Assembly (NCBI GenBank): GCA_021029095.1
Contig: JAJOHG010000007.1
Location: 992,001-1,056,000 of the forward strand
DNA length: 64,000 bases
Reading direction: 5' to 3'
Origin: Phellopilus nigrolimitatus
Lineage: Eukaryota; Basidiomycota; Agaricomycetes; Hymenochaetales; Hymenochaetaceae
Shown: positions 14,201-26,673 of the stretch, piece after piece
Layout of the letters: every line of letters starts with the position of its first letter
How positions within the stretch are numbered: position 1 is the stretch's first letter
Program-made: the position numbers and the translations under genes
Notes under the pieces: generated by a model
Told to the model about the DNA's origin: nothing
Database searches by the model: none
The model's input: the letters and a program-made list of their open reading frames with translations, nothing else

Positions 14201-16700
14201 TTGCCACTATATTCACTCGAAATTGTTACCTTGCTGACTCAGTTTGGCTTCGTATACTAGTTTCATCTTGCTTCAAGAGCTCAAGGCAACAAATCGTCAC
14301 AAGTGCATCAAACGCAGCTATTCTACTCCACACTCTGGCTTCTTTATTTGCGTCCATACCCTGGCCCGGTGCCACGATGTCTCCGACTCGATGAACACCG
14401 TATAGATGCCCGACGTTGTTTACCCGCCGTAATGGCTTAACTAACTCCCGCGTGCGTACTCACGGAACGTAAATCGCATCTTTTTGACACAGTGCGCTTC
14501 GAGGCGTTCGCCTTACGGGAGATTTGAAATAGGATTGCTTATCTGGCAGCCTGCAGAGTGCGCGTCGCGATTACGACACGGGTGTTCTTTTTCTCCGCAA
14601 ACAAGCTGTGGTTGTAAATGTCCCTGGTTCTCGCGAAGACTCGCCTGCGTGCTTGGCTCTTTATAAGCCGCATATCAGAATCAAATGCCAGCCGCACCGT
14701 GTCGCTTCTTCCCTTTTTTGACATCAGCGAGTGATTTATACCAGTTCTGCTCGCTGAGTGTTCCTGCCATCCCGTAGAACTGACAAGTGCTCAAGCTGCA
14801 GCCTGAGGTTCCCCCTGGGTTTTCTTGGAAGCAGCACGCTCGATCTGGCCGTGGGTCGGCGCAGGTGCTGAAATGGTGAGTTTCTCGCATCTCATACACA
14901 GAGCTCTAACCTTGTCAAAACCTACAAGGATACCCGCGCTGCTCCGGATCCGCACGCGGAAACTGAAGACGTCCGGACGTTCTTCGTTGACGAGAAGACG
15001 CAGGGTATATACGTGTCTCGGCGACTTGCACGCAACTGCCTCACTCACGCTTGGAAGAAGAAGCGCAAAAGACCAATTATGGCGCACCCCGTTTACAGAC
15101 CAAGGTTCTCTTCTTGGTTCTGGCCCTGCGTTTCTTCTTCGAGTTCTGCAGTTCAGTTCGCGGGATGTTCGAGGCTGGGCTGCAATGCTTTACCCGGTTC
15201 GGGCGGTATTGTCAACGGAGCGTGGGTCTGCCGCGCGCAGATTGTCTTGCGGCCTGGGACGCGGTAGCTACTTATGTGGCTAAACCACTTGTCGGAGATC
15301 GGAGACTGTTCTGCCGCCGGGTGTTGTTCGCGCGGATGCGTCTGTATGAGAGGACGTGCTCGAAGACACGGACGCGTTCTGCGTATCATGATTGGGGCGG
15401 GCGATGTCACGGGCGAAGGCGGACAATGATGGACGTGTAGATTCCCGGGCGTACATGTGTGTCGATCTTCCGTGGAAATCTGACCGAGGGCGCGTGCCGT
15501 CCCGAGTTTTGCGACGCTTCATGGTGCGGAAGCAAATCTTGCAAATAAATCTCAAGGGGCATAGAGAAAAAGAGGGTGTGCGCAGCAGTAAGAGACGATC
15601 GATCGATCGGCACGGCGGTGTGCCTTGCTCTTATAAACAAAACGTGCATCTCATATCACTCGGGTCTCCCGATGACTGAGGCCTGTACAGTAATATATTA
15701 AGAGCTTGTCAGCAGTGTGAGGATGAGAAACCAGTGCAGTAGACCAAATTTCTTACTTCAAAAATAGGCCTTCTTCTCAGCTCCGCGTGTTCCTGACCAT
15801 CGTCGTTGCTTGAATGTCGTTGCTTGAATTAGGGGCGATCTACCACAGCTAGTCAGGCAGCTGTCCTAATGAGCGACTCGGACGCATCAAAAGCTGTGCA
15901 TATAAAACCACAAAGTGGGCGCAATTGGCGCGAGAGCGCCGACGCGCTAGCACACTTATCTCGCAATCAATCTTACTCGACGGAAGAGAATTAGGGGAAG
16001 GCCGACTTTCTGGAGTGTGTGCTTTGGGAAAGGGGCGAGCTAAAAAGGAGCGCGCGACGAGCTTTGTCCTTTCTTGTATTTTTTAGCGGTTCCGATGATG
16101 CGAGCTAGCTAGGCGGGTTTTGTCTAGATCAAGGCACGCATGTGTACTTATCGACAGCTAGACGTTCATTTCGCTGCAATTGAGTGCCGGGGACAACGGC
16201 GTTGTCGACTTGCGAAAAAAGAGATATACTTGTATGCGAAAAGTTGGAAAAGGCTTGAGCTCTACGTTTCTTCGAAGGAATGGAGGAGGGGTTGTAAAAC
16301 TGCCGGTGGACTTCGCGGACTTCATAGGCCTTCATTTGCGCATATGTACGGTTGTTTCTGGATCGATGTCACGCCATGTTCATCCATGATAAGGAGAAGG
16401 CGAAGGCAGGCGAAAACGAAGGCGACGCAGATCGCCGAGAGCACAACTGGAAATTAGACTAGGCGCTTGTGAGCCCTGTTGTCGGCGAAAGCGTGACTTG
16501 TGACGGACCACGGAAGCAAATTTATTATATACGGGTATTGTAGCGGATATAGTAGGCAAACTTAGGTAAGGGATCTAGTTGTGGGAAATGTAATGAAATT
16601 GCCGATTATGTACAATAAGGTGTAATAGAACGGGTATATACATTAGAACTAAGTTAGGCGAGAGATAGCCTGCAGTATGGCTCGCTAAGCTTTTCCCAAA
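11272..16700. other. Gene-poor region, no recognisable gene
   Basis: About 5.4 kb with no open frame carrying a family signature. 11272-11500 is probably SPC3 3' flank. 12300-14700 has scattered short frames and pyrimidine-rich plus-strand sequence but no clear repeats. 14800-15560 is more GC-rich with overlapping open frames on both strands (for example 14825-15283 and 15051-15440 plus, 14791-15087 minus), none of which I recognise. A non-coding transcript, a decayed gene or an orphan gene are all possible. Confidence 0.35.
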
Positions 16701-17709
16701 TCTCGGGTAAGCCTCCGCTAAGTATGTATGTCCTCTCGCTTTTCCAGCCGGCCCTTCTTCCCGTTCTCCTCACTTACATCCTCTCCATCGTCTTCCCCTT
16801 TGACTGCTTTCTGTCCCAGCTCTTGATTCTCGCAAACTCTTCCACGAACAGGAGCCTAGGACGTAAAGAAGTGGACCGTGCTAGGCCAGAACACAGCGAA
16901 CTCACGAGCTCGCGCTATATATCGAGGTGGACGAGGGTCCGCCCCGACGTGCCCGACGCGCTGCTGGACCTCTGCTCTGGACCCTTTTTGTTTCTGCTTT
17001 AGGTGAGAGCTTTCCTGTTTCATTATTCGATTTTGGAATTTAACTTGCGCGTCGCCAGTGTCGCGAGCGTGCTTCGAGTCTAAACCGCTGCTCACGGGCG
17101 ATCGCACCACACGCCACTTATTCGTGTCGCTCCTGCTTCAGCGAGCACTGTGTCACCTCGCTCGCGTTTCGGATCACAGATCAGCAGCGACCGTATATTC
17201 TATCTTGTGTAATCGGAAATTATAAGGTCTTAGCTTCGTTTTCGGTACGTTTTATTCTGCATATTCGTTACAACCGTGTTCTTCGCCATCTGATATCCCC
17301 CCGACTTAGATCTTGGCTCACCCAAGCGCTATTTTATCTCACTTATCTGTGCCAGTGTCTGTGCCCAGTCAGTGCGCTAGTCATTCCATGTGCAGACTAA
17401 TTGTTCCGTTTCTGATCTTGTTTTATTCCGCTTTCTCTCGTTTAGGTGTCCAGGAGACCAGGCAGGGCGCCGCGCAAGTTTGGCGCAGGAACGCTCCTAG
17501 CCCTGCTTTTTCCATATATCCTCTAATTCGCAGTCGCTCGATTCGCGATTGATTTTTCTGTTCTGTTCTGAATTTGGTTTTGCCTAAACGCGTGCTGGTT
17601 ACCTCTCTCGGTCTCGGGCCCCATCACGCTAGTCAGCTAGGCAATTCCCCCCAACCATCATTACCCGATACGCACACCCAATAAATAAACGGCATTTCAG
17701 CAGCGCAAG
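16701..17709 (+). promoter_or_regulatory. Probable promoter and 5' leader of the Zn2Cys6 regulator
   Basis: The stretch before the regulator ATG at 17710 is pyrimidine-rich on the plus strand (for example 16730-16830 and 17310-17460), as often seen near fungal transcription starts. It contains short upstream open frames beginning at 16724 and 17313. A long leader with upstream ORFs would fit a regulator under translational control, but this is inference; no TATA box was identified. Confidence 0.3.
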
Positions 17710-20700
17710 ATGTACGTGTACGACGATCATCCATTTCAGCCCCCTATCCCTTCATCGCCTGCCTCTGCGTCTACGGGCGCTGCGTATCTGGGGCTCTCGT
17801 ACCCGTCGTTCAATCCCGTGTACGACGCGCCATTCTACGCTCAAGGATCCGTCCCGACGTCATCCTCGTCCTCGTCGCTGGCTGCGGCCCTCGAGTTCCC
17901 CCAACCAGACAAGAGCCAGTCCGAGCCGGTGGATCGAACGAGGCCGATTCCGGCTCTCCCGCGCGGCGGGCCACCGGAGAACCTGAATCTGGAAGCGGGC
18001 GCGAATTTTGATCCAAATTTGGGCAGAACTGTCGAACGAACTCGAGATAACATGCCAAACATTCCTCGGGAGCATGTAAATCCAAGCTCAAAGCAAAATC
18101 CTCATTTTCCAGACTCGGAATACCATTTGCAATCTCAGTTTCACCCTCTTCCTCATCAATCTCAACCTCATCCCCAATCCCAACCGCAGCCCCAGGCGCC
18201 TCTCCCTCCACACACCCACCACTTTCCGCCAGATGCCACCAGCGTCTTCCAGTCCTTTGACTCCTGGCCGCCCAGCGCCGACGCGTTCACGGCGGACAGC
18301 AGTCTGCACGGCTTTCACGGCTCTTTCAGCGGAGGTGGCGCGCCCGACTTTTCCGGCGAGCCCTTCGCATTCTTCCCGAACGACCCCGCGGCATACTACA
18401 GCGAGCCGCTGCCCGCGCACCTGTTCGCAGACGGCGTGCCCGGCGGGTGGGGCGGAGACGCGGGCATGGGCTTTGGCGAGGCGTGCTTCGACTTCAGCGG
18501 CGCGGCCGCATGGGAGCCGCCGCCGGCAGCATTCGTCGGGCAGGCGCCGATGCCGGTGCTACAAGGGCACGGGCAGCACGAGCAGAGTATGCAGGTCGCG
18601 TCCATGGCCCCGCCTTCTGCGCCGGCCCTCGGACATGCCGGCGGAGGCAACGGCTCCAATGCGCAATTTGCTTCCGCCTCTGCCGCGCGGCCCGACGCAG
18701 GCTTGGCACGCGATCGATCGCGATCGCTATCTGTTTCCGTTGGCGCGCCCGTTGTCGGGGCGTTTGGGAGCGATTACTTCCACGCGTCGGCGCACCAGCA
18801 CCAGCACCAGCACCAGCACCAGCAGCTTCAGGAGCTTCAGCACCAGCACCAGCAACACCAGCAGCATGCGCCCGGCGGGCCATCTGCGGAGGTGCTTGGG
18901 TTTGAGTACTCGCCTCACTCGCAGGCTAGTCTGAATCACATGTACGCCGCTGATCATGGAATACGCTCGACGGGTGCGGACGGGGACCGGGATCTGCGGC
19001 GGCCGGCGAGCTTGGGAGCTGACGAGCATCGAGAGGTGTGTATTATTACATTTTTGTTTTATTTTGTTTTATTTCTATCATTAGAAACATCTCGGCATAC
19101 ATCTTTGATTTTTCTCTGATTGTTCTCTTGATTGTAACTATAGGATGCATTTGTTGCACCTTCCACATCCTGGCCAGCTTCAAGCCAACCGATCTATAGT
19201 CAACCATACTCCGTACAATCAGAGCCCGCACTGTCAGCAGATGTACAATCTACATTCGCACCCCAACAAGAACATGTGCATCATAATGCACAACACAATG
19301 CAGCCATGCCCCCGCCCCCTCTGCCGGCACGTGCAAGGATTCATGCACGTGCGAATTCTGGAAAGGATACGACGCATTCCCCGCTTGTACGCCGGCATAC
19401 AGTGGCTGCGTCATCGAGTTCAGATACTATCGTCCCCTCACCGACGCCTCCCACCCAAGCACCAATTAGGTCCCAGTCATCAGGTGCAGAAGTCGTGCCT
19501 GCGCGAAGACCGACGAACACCATGCTCACAACCCACATGAACGACGCGCTCTGGTCGCAGTCGCAGCAGTTCAATCGCCTCGCGCTGGTCGAGACGTTCC
19601 GGCAACGGCACGGCCGCGAGCCCCCGCCCGAGATGCGCATCCTCGAGACGAGCGCAATCGAGCGCAGCCTCGTTGGCGAGAACGCCTTGCGGCGGGCCAT
19701 GGAAAGGGAGCGGGCCGAGAGGGCCGATAAGGAGGACAAGGGCGAACAGGAGGGCGCGGGGGAAGAAGGAGGCGGGAATGGAAGCGTAGGACCGACGGCG
19801 CTAGAGGATATGAGCGACGAAGAATTCTTCCAACGGGGTCCTGATCCGAACTGGGTTCCTGCGCGTTCGGGTGCGGAACTTGAGCTGGAGGCGGCTCTGG
19901 AAGAAAGCGCGAGAGCGAATCCCGCACTTGGCGCGGTGCACGTGCGCGCTCACTCTCACGTACCATTGGTCTCGCCCATCTCACCAAATACTCCCGATGA
20001 GATAACCACGCCGCGCGAGAGCTTCTTTCCCGCACACGCAGCGCACGCGTATCCTCCCGTCCCCGGCACGCCTCAGACTGAGTACAACCAAGCATATAGA
20101 TCCCCTATAACGCCAACGTCGCCCTCTCGCGCCTCTTTTCTCTTACAGAAGATCGTGCCGCTCCTGCGCCACGACGGGCACCTCGCTCAGCACGTCTCCG
20201 GCCTCGGCGGCGCGCACGGCGAGGCATACGATGGGCGTTCGTACCTCCCGGATGACGCCGAGCCAGACCCGAACCATGTCCCGCCCGCGCCTCCCGGCGC
20301 ACGCATCGGCGATCATCCCTTGCTCAAAGCTTACCGCCCGCACCCGCTCGCCATACGCGGAGAGACATGGCACACGGTGGTCAACCCGGCCCCCGAGCGG
20401 CCAACTGGCGCCCATGAGAAAGGTCCAATGCCGGGCAACAGTAGGAAGTCGGAAGGGCCGGACGAGAATGCGCGTCCGAGCTCCGCCATGAGGCGGCGCG
20501 AGGAAGCAGGCGTGAAGAAGGAAGAGAAAGGCGAAGGATGGGGCTTCGTCGAGGGCGGCTCGCATGGACCAGGTCTCGGTCTCGGTCTTCCAATCTCCGC
20601 GGAAGACGATGGCGGATGCGCAGATGGGTCAGGCAGCCGGAGCGCAGGTCCGTTGGCGCGCTTAAAGCTGACGACGGACAAGAAATCGCCGCCAAAGATG

Positions 20701-21665
20701 GCCTGCCTCTTCTGTCGAAACCGGAAGATCGCGTGCGGCATTGGCAAAGGCGAAGACAAGACGTGCAAGTTCGTATTGGTTTCACGCCATTTTCTTTTCT
20801 TTATCTGCGAACTACGCTCATATTCGTTGTTCAATCTACAGCCAATGCTCCCGCCGCAATCTCCGCTGCATCTTCCCGACGGAGTCGCGCCGCGGGATGC
20901 GTACCCGTAAGGGGCGCTCGGCGCACACCGTAGATGGCGTCGACGAAGCTGTCAAGGACACTACCGAAATTGATGAACCCGACTTCGAAGAGTTTGGGGA
21001 TGGTTCGTCGTCATCCTCTGCAGCTGGCCCTTCTGGGTCGCGTTCGCGGAGGGTAGTGAAGAATAAGAAGAAAGAAATGAAAGCGAAAGTAAGGAGAAAG
21101 AAGGTTGATGTGAAGGGGAAGGGGAAGGAGAAGGCGGGTCCAGAGGAAGATGAGGAATACGAGAGAGACGAGGATGAAGATGGGGACGTCGAGATGGGCG
21201 ATGGTGGAGGAGATCCAGCGGCCATGCGAGTCGATCGAAGTCTGGAGTACGCGGACAACCCACTTGCTTCGCTTGCGGCAGAGATGCGGCACCAGCGGCC
21301 GCGCCCCCAGCAGCCACCCTCATCCTCATCCTCATCATACTCCTCACCAATGCATACTACCTCCTCGGCTGCTGCACATGCGACTCTTGAAGCGGGCTCC
21401 TCGATGCTGGCTCCTGGATCTCTGCTGGGTCTCCCTCCCCAGCCCGGGCCTTCAGACGTTTCGTCCATGGCGGGGGCGGAATATTCGGCCACGCAGGTAT
21501 CGGGGCTTTCGCGTGGCCCATTCACTACTAGTCCGCTGAGCCGACGTAAGCAAGGAAGGGGTGGCGGTGGCAGAGGCCAGTGAGTGTTCTCTTGCATTCG
21601 GATCCCTGTCTCATTTACTTAATTGCGGCGTCTCCTTTGCAAACAGGCGTCACGACCCTTCCTAG
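17710..21665 (+). CDS. Zn2Cys6 transcription factor with C-terminal zinc cluster
   Basis: Nuclear DNA-binding regulator. Exons 17710-19035, 19144-20768 and 20842-21579 join in frame; a short last exon 21647-21665 (ending RHDPS) follows a GTGAGT donor, giving 1235 residues. Without that last splice the protein stops at 21583, a few residues shorter. The fungal binuclear cluster is complete but split by the intron at 20769-20841: CLFCRNRKIAC (Cys 963, 966, 973), then Cys 983, 986 and 993 in CNQCSRRNLRC, i.e. CX2CX6CX9CX2CX6C. A basic and acidic stretch follows (KNKKKEMKAKVRRKK, then a Glu/Asp run). The N-terminal 960 residues are Pro/Ser/His/Gln-rich, with a HQHQ repeat near residues 358-384, and look like a disordered activation region. 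Most Zn2Cys6 factors carry the cluster near the N-terminus. Targets unknown. Confidence 0.85.
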
Positions 21666-23690
21666 TCTTCTCCCAATAGTTGTTCACACTGTCTATGGGA
21701 TCTTTTATGATTTATGTGCCCATCTGCTCCTCTTTATTTGCGCACTGTGTATTTCTGGGTCCAATTTCGTGTCTTTCTTTCCCCGCGTCTGGTCTTGCTA
21801 TCCGTTACGTCTAATCAAGTACAGTGTAGCCGTTTGGTTCTTATAACTCGTCTTCTCCATGCAACGCTGCGTGTATATTATTTTTTCCCTTTTCTTTCTC
21901 TTTCATCTGCACATGTTATGCCTCGCACACCACGCACTATGACTCATCCATCGTTATCATTGTACTTCGCAGCAACTCACTGGGAGATCCTGCACCTGCT
22001 TTCGATTCGCTACTTATATCGCTTTGATTTTGCACCTACTAATTGTCATGTTTTTTTCATTATGTCCCTTTGTATAAAGGGGGTTTTTTTTCTTCTTTTC
22101 TGGCAAAGTATCTGCTCGTGGACTTCGATTTGTCAGTGTCGTGAACCAAAAGATGCAGGAACAACTGGAAGCTGAAGACTATGAGGATCCTATTTAGTGA
22201 TTTTGCAACTGCATTTGTGAGCACTATCCAAATAGTTATAATTTTTATAAGTGCCCCTTGTTTTGATGCGAAAATGCAGGCGTTGGAACGCTCAGTTCAC
22301 CGAGCTCTGTCTAGGGTTTCGGGGTTGTCTGCAAAATCCACATGTCCTCTTTTTCTCTCTTCGTTCGACACCATATATATTAGAAATACAGACATCTCTA
22401 TCAGCACTACATGTATACGTCGCTACATGAGTATTTTCATAAAGCACGGAAACAGTTTGAGCAAGATAAAGTCGAAGCACCCGCTTTTCGTGCATATTGC
22501 AAGAATTATGTAAGTCAGCGTAGAGTATACTACGGAACAGCAGACTTGGACTCACCGCTGAAAGATCTTCTGGCCTGATCAGGTGACAGACCAGCTGCTT
22601 TATCGATCATTTCCACCTGGAAGAGCTGGATACCTCGTCATCTTCGAGGCTGGAATCCACACCAGCATCGCAAGGCATTCTCTCAATGCTTCCTGGGGGC
22701 TGAAGCTGGAAATAAAGGAATTTAGTCTCATTTTATTGTCGCATTGCAGCCAATATTTCAGGAAACAACCGAGGGGTTTACGTACCTCTTCAGCGACATA
22801 ACCCCCATCCACCGTCGATTTCTGCATGTCCACCCAACTCTGATGCCATAGACCTTGACAATCCACTTTTTCTCGAGAACGCGGTAAAGAGGCTCAATCC
22901 CTTCAATGTGCCGTTTTGGACGAGCACATCCTTGTGAGGGCGTCGACCTTCGAGACGAAGTGTTTTTGCGGCTCTATGCTGCTTACGTATACTTCCTCTT
23001 CGTATTCGTGAGAAAACCCTGGGTGAGTGCCCGTGACCAAATCACTCCAATCCATCTCAACTGTCGACGACTCGTGCAGCTTGATGAATCTTCACCACGG
23101 ACGGAAGAGAGAGATCTTCCAAATACTCGATCTGCTAACCCCCATCTAGGCGGACAGGTGCTTCGGTAATACCGGCTGCGGTCGTGCATCGAAGCAATAT
23201 GTACCAATGGATGTTTCTGCTCACTGAGAAGTTGGGTCTGGCTATGAACACGACTGCGTACTATTTGCATTCTTCCCCGCCTGGAACAGATTTTGGACCC
23301 ATATGTTCCGGAAGAACGACTGTCCGGGATTGTTCCAAGCGGTCTGCACCTAATGCAACGCAGCTCAGATTTTTGTCCAAGCAGGCAATCAAAAGGAGCG
23401 TGTGATCAATCTGTTTATTCGAAGTCCGTGGCATTTATAGCAGGTTCGTGAACTTTTTGGAACACATTAACCCTCATGCGCTCCTTCCTCGAAAAAAAAA
23501 AAAATCCGCCGCGCTTACTTCCATGTTGGATTTCTAGCTTCTGAACGAACTAATTAGAACGTGCCGTCCGCGTATGTGATAGTCAGGACTAGAGCTTGGA
23601 ACTCCTGACTGTAGCTCCTGGTCCCACGGAGCCCCACATCTGATAGGCGAAGCAGCTGTACTGGCGCGCTACGGTACATTCAAAGTCTTA
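21666..23690. other. Intergenic; possible decayed gene on the minus strand at 22580-23170
   Basis: 21666-22500 is T-rich 3' flank of the regulator. At about 22580-23170 the minus strand shows protein-like segments in shifting frames, for example IEYLEDLSLPSVVKIHQAAR, HEYEEEVYVSSIEPQKHFVS, LYRVLEKKWIVKVYG and VDGGYVAEEVRKPLG. This suggests a multi-exon gene or a frameshifted relic, but I do not recognise the family. A 13-base A run lies near 23500. Confidence 0.3.
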
Positions 23691-23693
23691 ATT

Positions 23694-23740
23694 TGACGTC
23701 ACTGCGGGGCTCGAATAGCCCCACGGGCACTCATATAAAT
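23694..23740 (+). promoter_or_regulatory. CRE-like palindrome and TATA box of first paralogue
   Basis: TGACGTCA at 23694-23701 is a perfect bZIP/CREB-type palindrome. TATAAAT at 23734-23740 starts 33 bases after it ends. The gene at 23887 follows. The second paralogue has the same pair at matching spacing. Confidence 0.6.
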
Positions 23741-23886
23741 TGCCTGCTTGACATGTTCGTTCTATCAAAGCTCTTCCTACATCCCATCCTCTTCTCATCA
23801 CAGTAAGTTGGCTCTCGATGCGCGTTATGATGTTTCGCTAAAAGCTGTACACAGAATCTATACTCGTCTCCTCACGATCTTCTACA

Positions 23887-24563
23887 ATGCCCCTGTTTGG
23901 ATCCCGCAACAGCGATGACGTCGCGGTAGAGCCCGTCGAAGAGCCAGCCTTGAAATCCGTCGAGAAAAGCGACGCCCGCAGGCTGTCCTTCTTCTCACGG
24001 CATCAGCGCCCGCTGTCCCCGGACAGCACGGCCTCGCTCGACGGCTACAATGAAGAAGAGCACGTCGACCACACGGGTTGGAAAGCCGGCTTGTTCGGGC
24101 GGCACCGCTCGAGCTCGTCTTCAGACGATTCGATGTCCACAGCGCGCAACAGCACGCCGACTGTCCCCGGGTCCGGCGCGAGCGCCGGTGCCAGCTCCAA
24201 CAAGAACCGAAGTTTTTTCGATGTGCACACACGCGGCGGTAGCCGCCTGCACCGCAGTGGCTCTCCTCTTGCGAACGACCCGGCCAGCCTAGGCGCGCGC
24301 CAGAAGGTCAGCGACGCGGAGAAGGCCGAGCGGCAGGCGGACTGTGCACTTGGGGAAGCGCGGACGGCGGTCCGTGAGGCCCGGCAGCATGTGAAGAATC
24401 TTGAGCACGAAGCCGAAGAAGAGTATGTTTTCTGTCGGTTGCTTTACGTGCTGGGCGAGCTAATTTGCCTTTGTGTTCGTGTAGCGCGCGTCTCGCAAAG
24501 CTCAAGCAGCAAGAAGCGAAGATTGTCAGCAAGTCTGCGAAGGGACTCGGCAGGCACGGGTAG
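23887..24563 (+). CDS. Small Ser-rich protein with C-terminal coiled coil, paralogue 1
   Basis: Unrecognised protein of 204 residues from exons 23887-24422 and 24485-24563 (intron donor GTATGT). Residues 1-130 are Ser/Arg-rich and probably disordered (LSFFSRHQRPLSPDS, YNEEEHVDHTGWKAG, LFGRHRSSSSSDD). Residues 140-204 form a charged helical stretch (LGARQKVSDAEKAERQAD, EARTAVREARQHVKNLE) that continues across the intron into LAKLKQQEAKIV and ends KGLGRHG. A GTAAGT in the leader (about 23802) and an acceptor-like CAG about 50 bases later suggest a 5' UTR intron. The gene at 25225 has the same exon layout, the same C-terminus and a similar promoter, so the two are a tandem duplicate pair. Function unknown. 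Confidence 0.7.
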
Positions 24564-25038
24564 ACCAGCGTGTTACCCGCTCGTCTTCCATCTATGTCGA
24601 CTCCTTTGAGCATGATACCCATACATACCGCCTCCGTCCTTATCGAAATCTGCAATTGGAATTGGATCTCTCGTACTGTAAATGTGTTCTCTTGGTTTCT
24701 TTGTTGTGTCTTTTCGCAAATGTTTACAATACGTTCCGCACAAATATAATTCTTCGGATAATCGTTGGCCCGGGTATTCAGGATAAATATGGCAGGTAGG
24801 TTACCTTATTTGGTAATCACTTCAAAATTTGATATTTTTCTTCTTCGACAGAGCTCCAACCTCGCTGCGTGTAGATTTTCATCTCAGATTTCAGCTGAAA
24901 CATACTATTCAGTTGAATGTTGGTCTCTCACGTATATGGTACCGCCTGGACTAGAGCTCAAGCGGAACACCCCGCCTAGAACCGCCGCGCCCCACACTCG
25001 ATGGTGCATGAGACGGGTTAAGCTCAAAGCCTTAAGTT

Positions 25039-25086
25039 TGACGTCACTGTGGGGCCGGAGAAAATCGCATGCATACTCATATAAAT
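25039..25086 (+). promoter_or_regulatory. CRE-like palindrome and TATA box of second paralogue
   Basis: TGACGTCA at 25039-25046 and TATAAAT at 25080-25086, 34 bases apart, match the arrangement upstream of the first paralogue. Flanking words (CAAAG, TTTGACGTCACTG, GGGGC, CTCTTCCTACATCC, CACAGTAAGT) are shared too. Confidence 0.6.
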
Positions 25087-25224
25087 GATTGGAATGACAA
25101 ACTTTTCTCAAAACTCTTCCTACATCCCCCCTCCTTGCCACAGTAAGTCGATCAGATTCCTATTAGGTAAGCATTTTTATGTCTCACTAATAGTTATTTA
25201 CAGAATCTCATACGATCCTTTATA

Positions 25225-25939
25225 ATGTCTCTCTTTGGATTCGTTAACCGCGACGAATCGGCGCCAAAGACCACCACACCACCAAGCGAGAGCGCCGCTG
25301 GCCCGAGCACCTCTGACCCGAGCACCTCTGGCCCGAGCATCGCCGCGGCGGGCCCCGCTCGCAGGAGAACGCTCTTCTCGCGGCGCCACCGCTCGCTGTC
25401 GCCAACGAGGAGCGCCATGCACGAGAGCTATAATGAAGAGCACGCCGGGAAATTGGGCTGGCGCAGCGGCGGCTTCTTCGCGCGGCACCGCGCGCGCTTC
25501 TCGTCCTCGGACGGCTCGTCGTCCACTCCGCGCAACAGCCCGCCCTCCGGCCCCGGTTCCAATCCCAATTCAGGCTCTGGGTCTGGGTCGGGCTCGGGCT
25601 CCGGGTCCAGTGCGAATGCGCGCAGCGGCAGCCGCCTGCGCCCGAGCAGCTCCCCGCTCGCGCAGGACCCCGCCAGTGTGGATGCGCGCCAGAAGGTAAA
25701 GGACGCCGAGGCGGCGGAGCGCGAGGCGGACAAAGCGCTGAAGTTAGCACGCACAGCGGTCCGGGAGGCACGGCTGGTCGTAAAGAATCTCGCGCGGGCG
25801 GCTACAGAAGAGTATGTCCATTGTCGCTTTTCTTAGCGACGAGCTGACATGTTCTTGTAGCGCGCGTCTCGCGACGCTCAGGCAGGCAGAAGCGAAGATA
25901 GTTAGCGAGGCTGCGAAGGGGCTCGGCAGACATGGGTAG
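25225..25939 (+). CDS. Small Ser-rich protein with C-terminal coiled coil, paralogue 2
   Basis: Tandem duplicate of the gene at 23887. Exons 25225-25811 and 25861-25939 give 221 residues. Shared landmarks are MSLFG at the start (MPLFG in the first copy), RRTLFSRRHRSLSP, SYNEEHAGKLGW, FARHRARFSSSDGSSSTPRNS, the helical stretch DARQKVKDAEAAEREADKAL with ARTAVREARLVVKNL, and the last exon ending KGLGRHG. It differs by an added PST-rich repeat near residues 27-40 and a Gly-Ser run (about residues 111-130). The second exon is 79 nt in both copies. The helical C-terminus is better conserved than the N-terminus, which suggests that it is the working part. Function unknown. Confidence 0.7.
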
Positions 25940-26673
25940 ACCGGTGATGTTTTCCATGAATTATACCCAGTACGGCTCCACTGTCTGATCTGCAGCCAGA
26001 GTTAGCCCGTTTCCCCTTATTGTTTTGGTCTCCTTTTCGTCATGTGTCTCTGGTACGTATATTTTCCTTGCATGATTTTTAGCTTTCCAATACGAATGAT
26101 CGACTACCCCGAAGCTCATCGATCGCGCGAAGAGACAATACCTTGGCGGTTTCTTCACTGCACCATCTTAATAAAAAGTGTCAAAAAGGTAGCGATCGAC
26201 CTACCGACTCCGAATCGAATTCCAGCTAACGAATTCAGCGGGACACGAACGGGGCTTCAAGGTTCTATGAATTCTAGAATTCAGTTCGAGTTTGGTCTTG
26301 GGTCTTCGGTCTTCGTACCACGGTATCAGATCTAGAACAAGTATGACCAACGGCCCGTGAAGGCTAAATCTACTCGGGCTTTTCGTTCGAAGACGAACCA
26401 AAATCGAAAAGAAATAGCAGGAGATCATAGTCTTCAGAACAGCGATGGTCCTCAATTTAAATGCACCTCCAGTGTTCAAATGTATATCAGTTATCCTCCA
26501 GTACAAACAAATATATAAATTACAACGATACGACCCAAGAAAGCAAAGATATAATTAGTTATATATATATGTCCGCAACACTTAGGCCAGTGGTAGGCAT
26601 TAGAAGAGAAGATTTCCCCATAAATAGTATGAAGTATGGATTTCCTGCGGCAAATGATGGTTCGCACAAGAGT
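25940..26673. other. Intergenic between convergent genes
   Basis: Shared 3' flanks of the coiled-coil gene (plus) and the peroxidase (minus). Contains a short TA-rich run near 26558-26570. No gene recognised. Confidence 0.4.

Noticed and set aside
17810..20834. Antisense open frames across the Zn2Cys6 regulator
   Set aside because: They are rich in Arg/Ala/Gly with no motifs, as expected opposite a Pro/Ser-rich GC-rich coding region.
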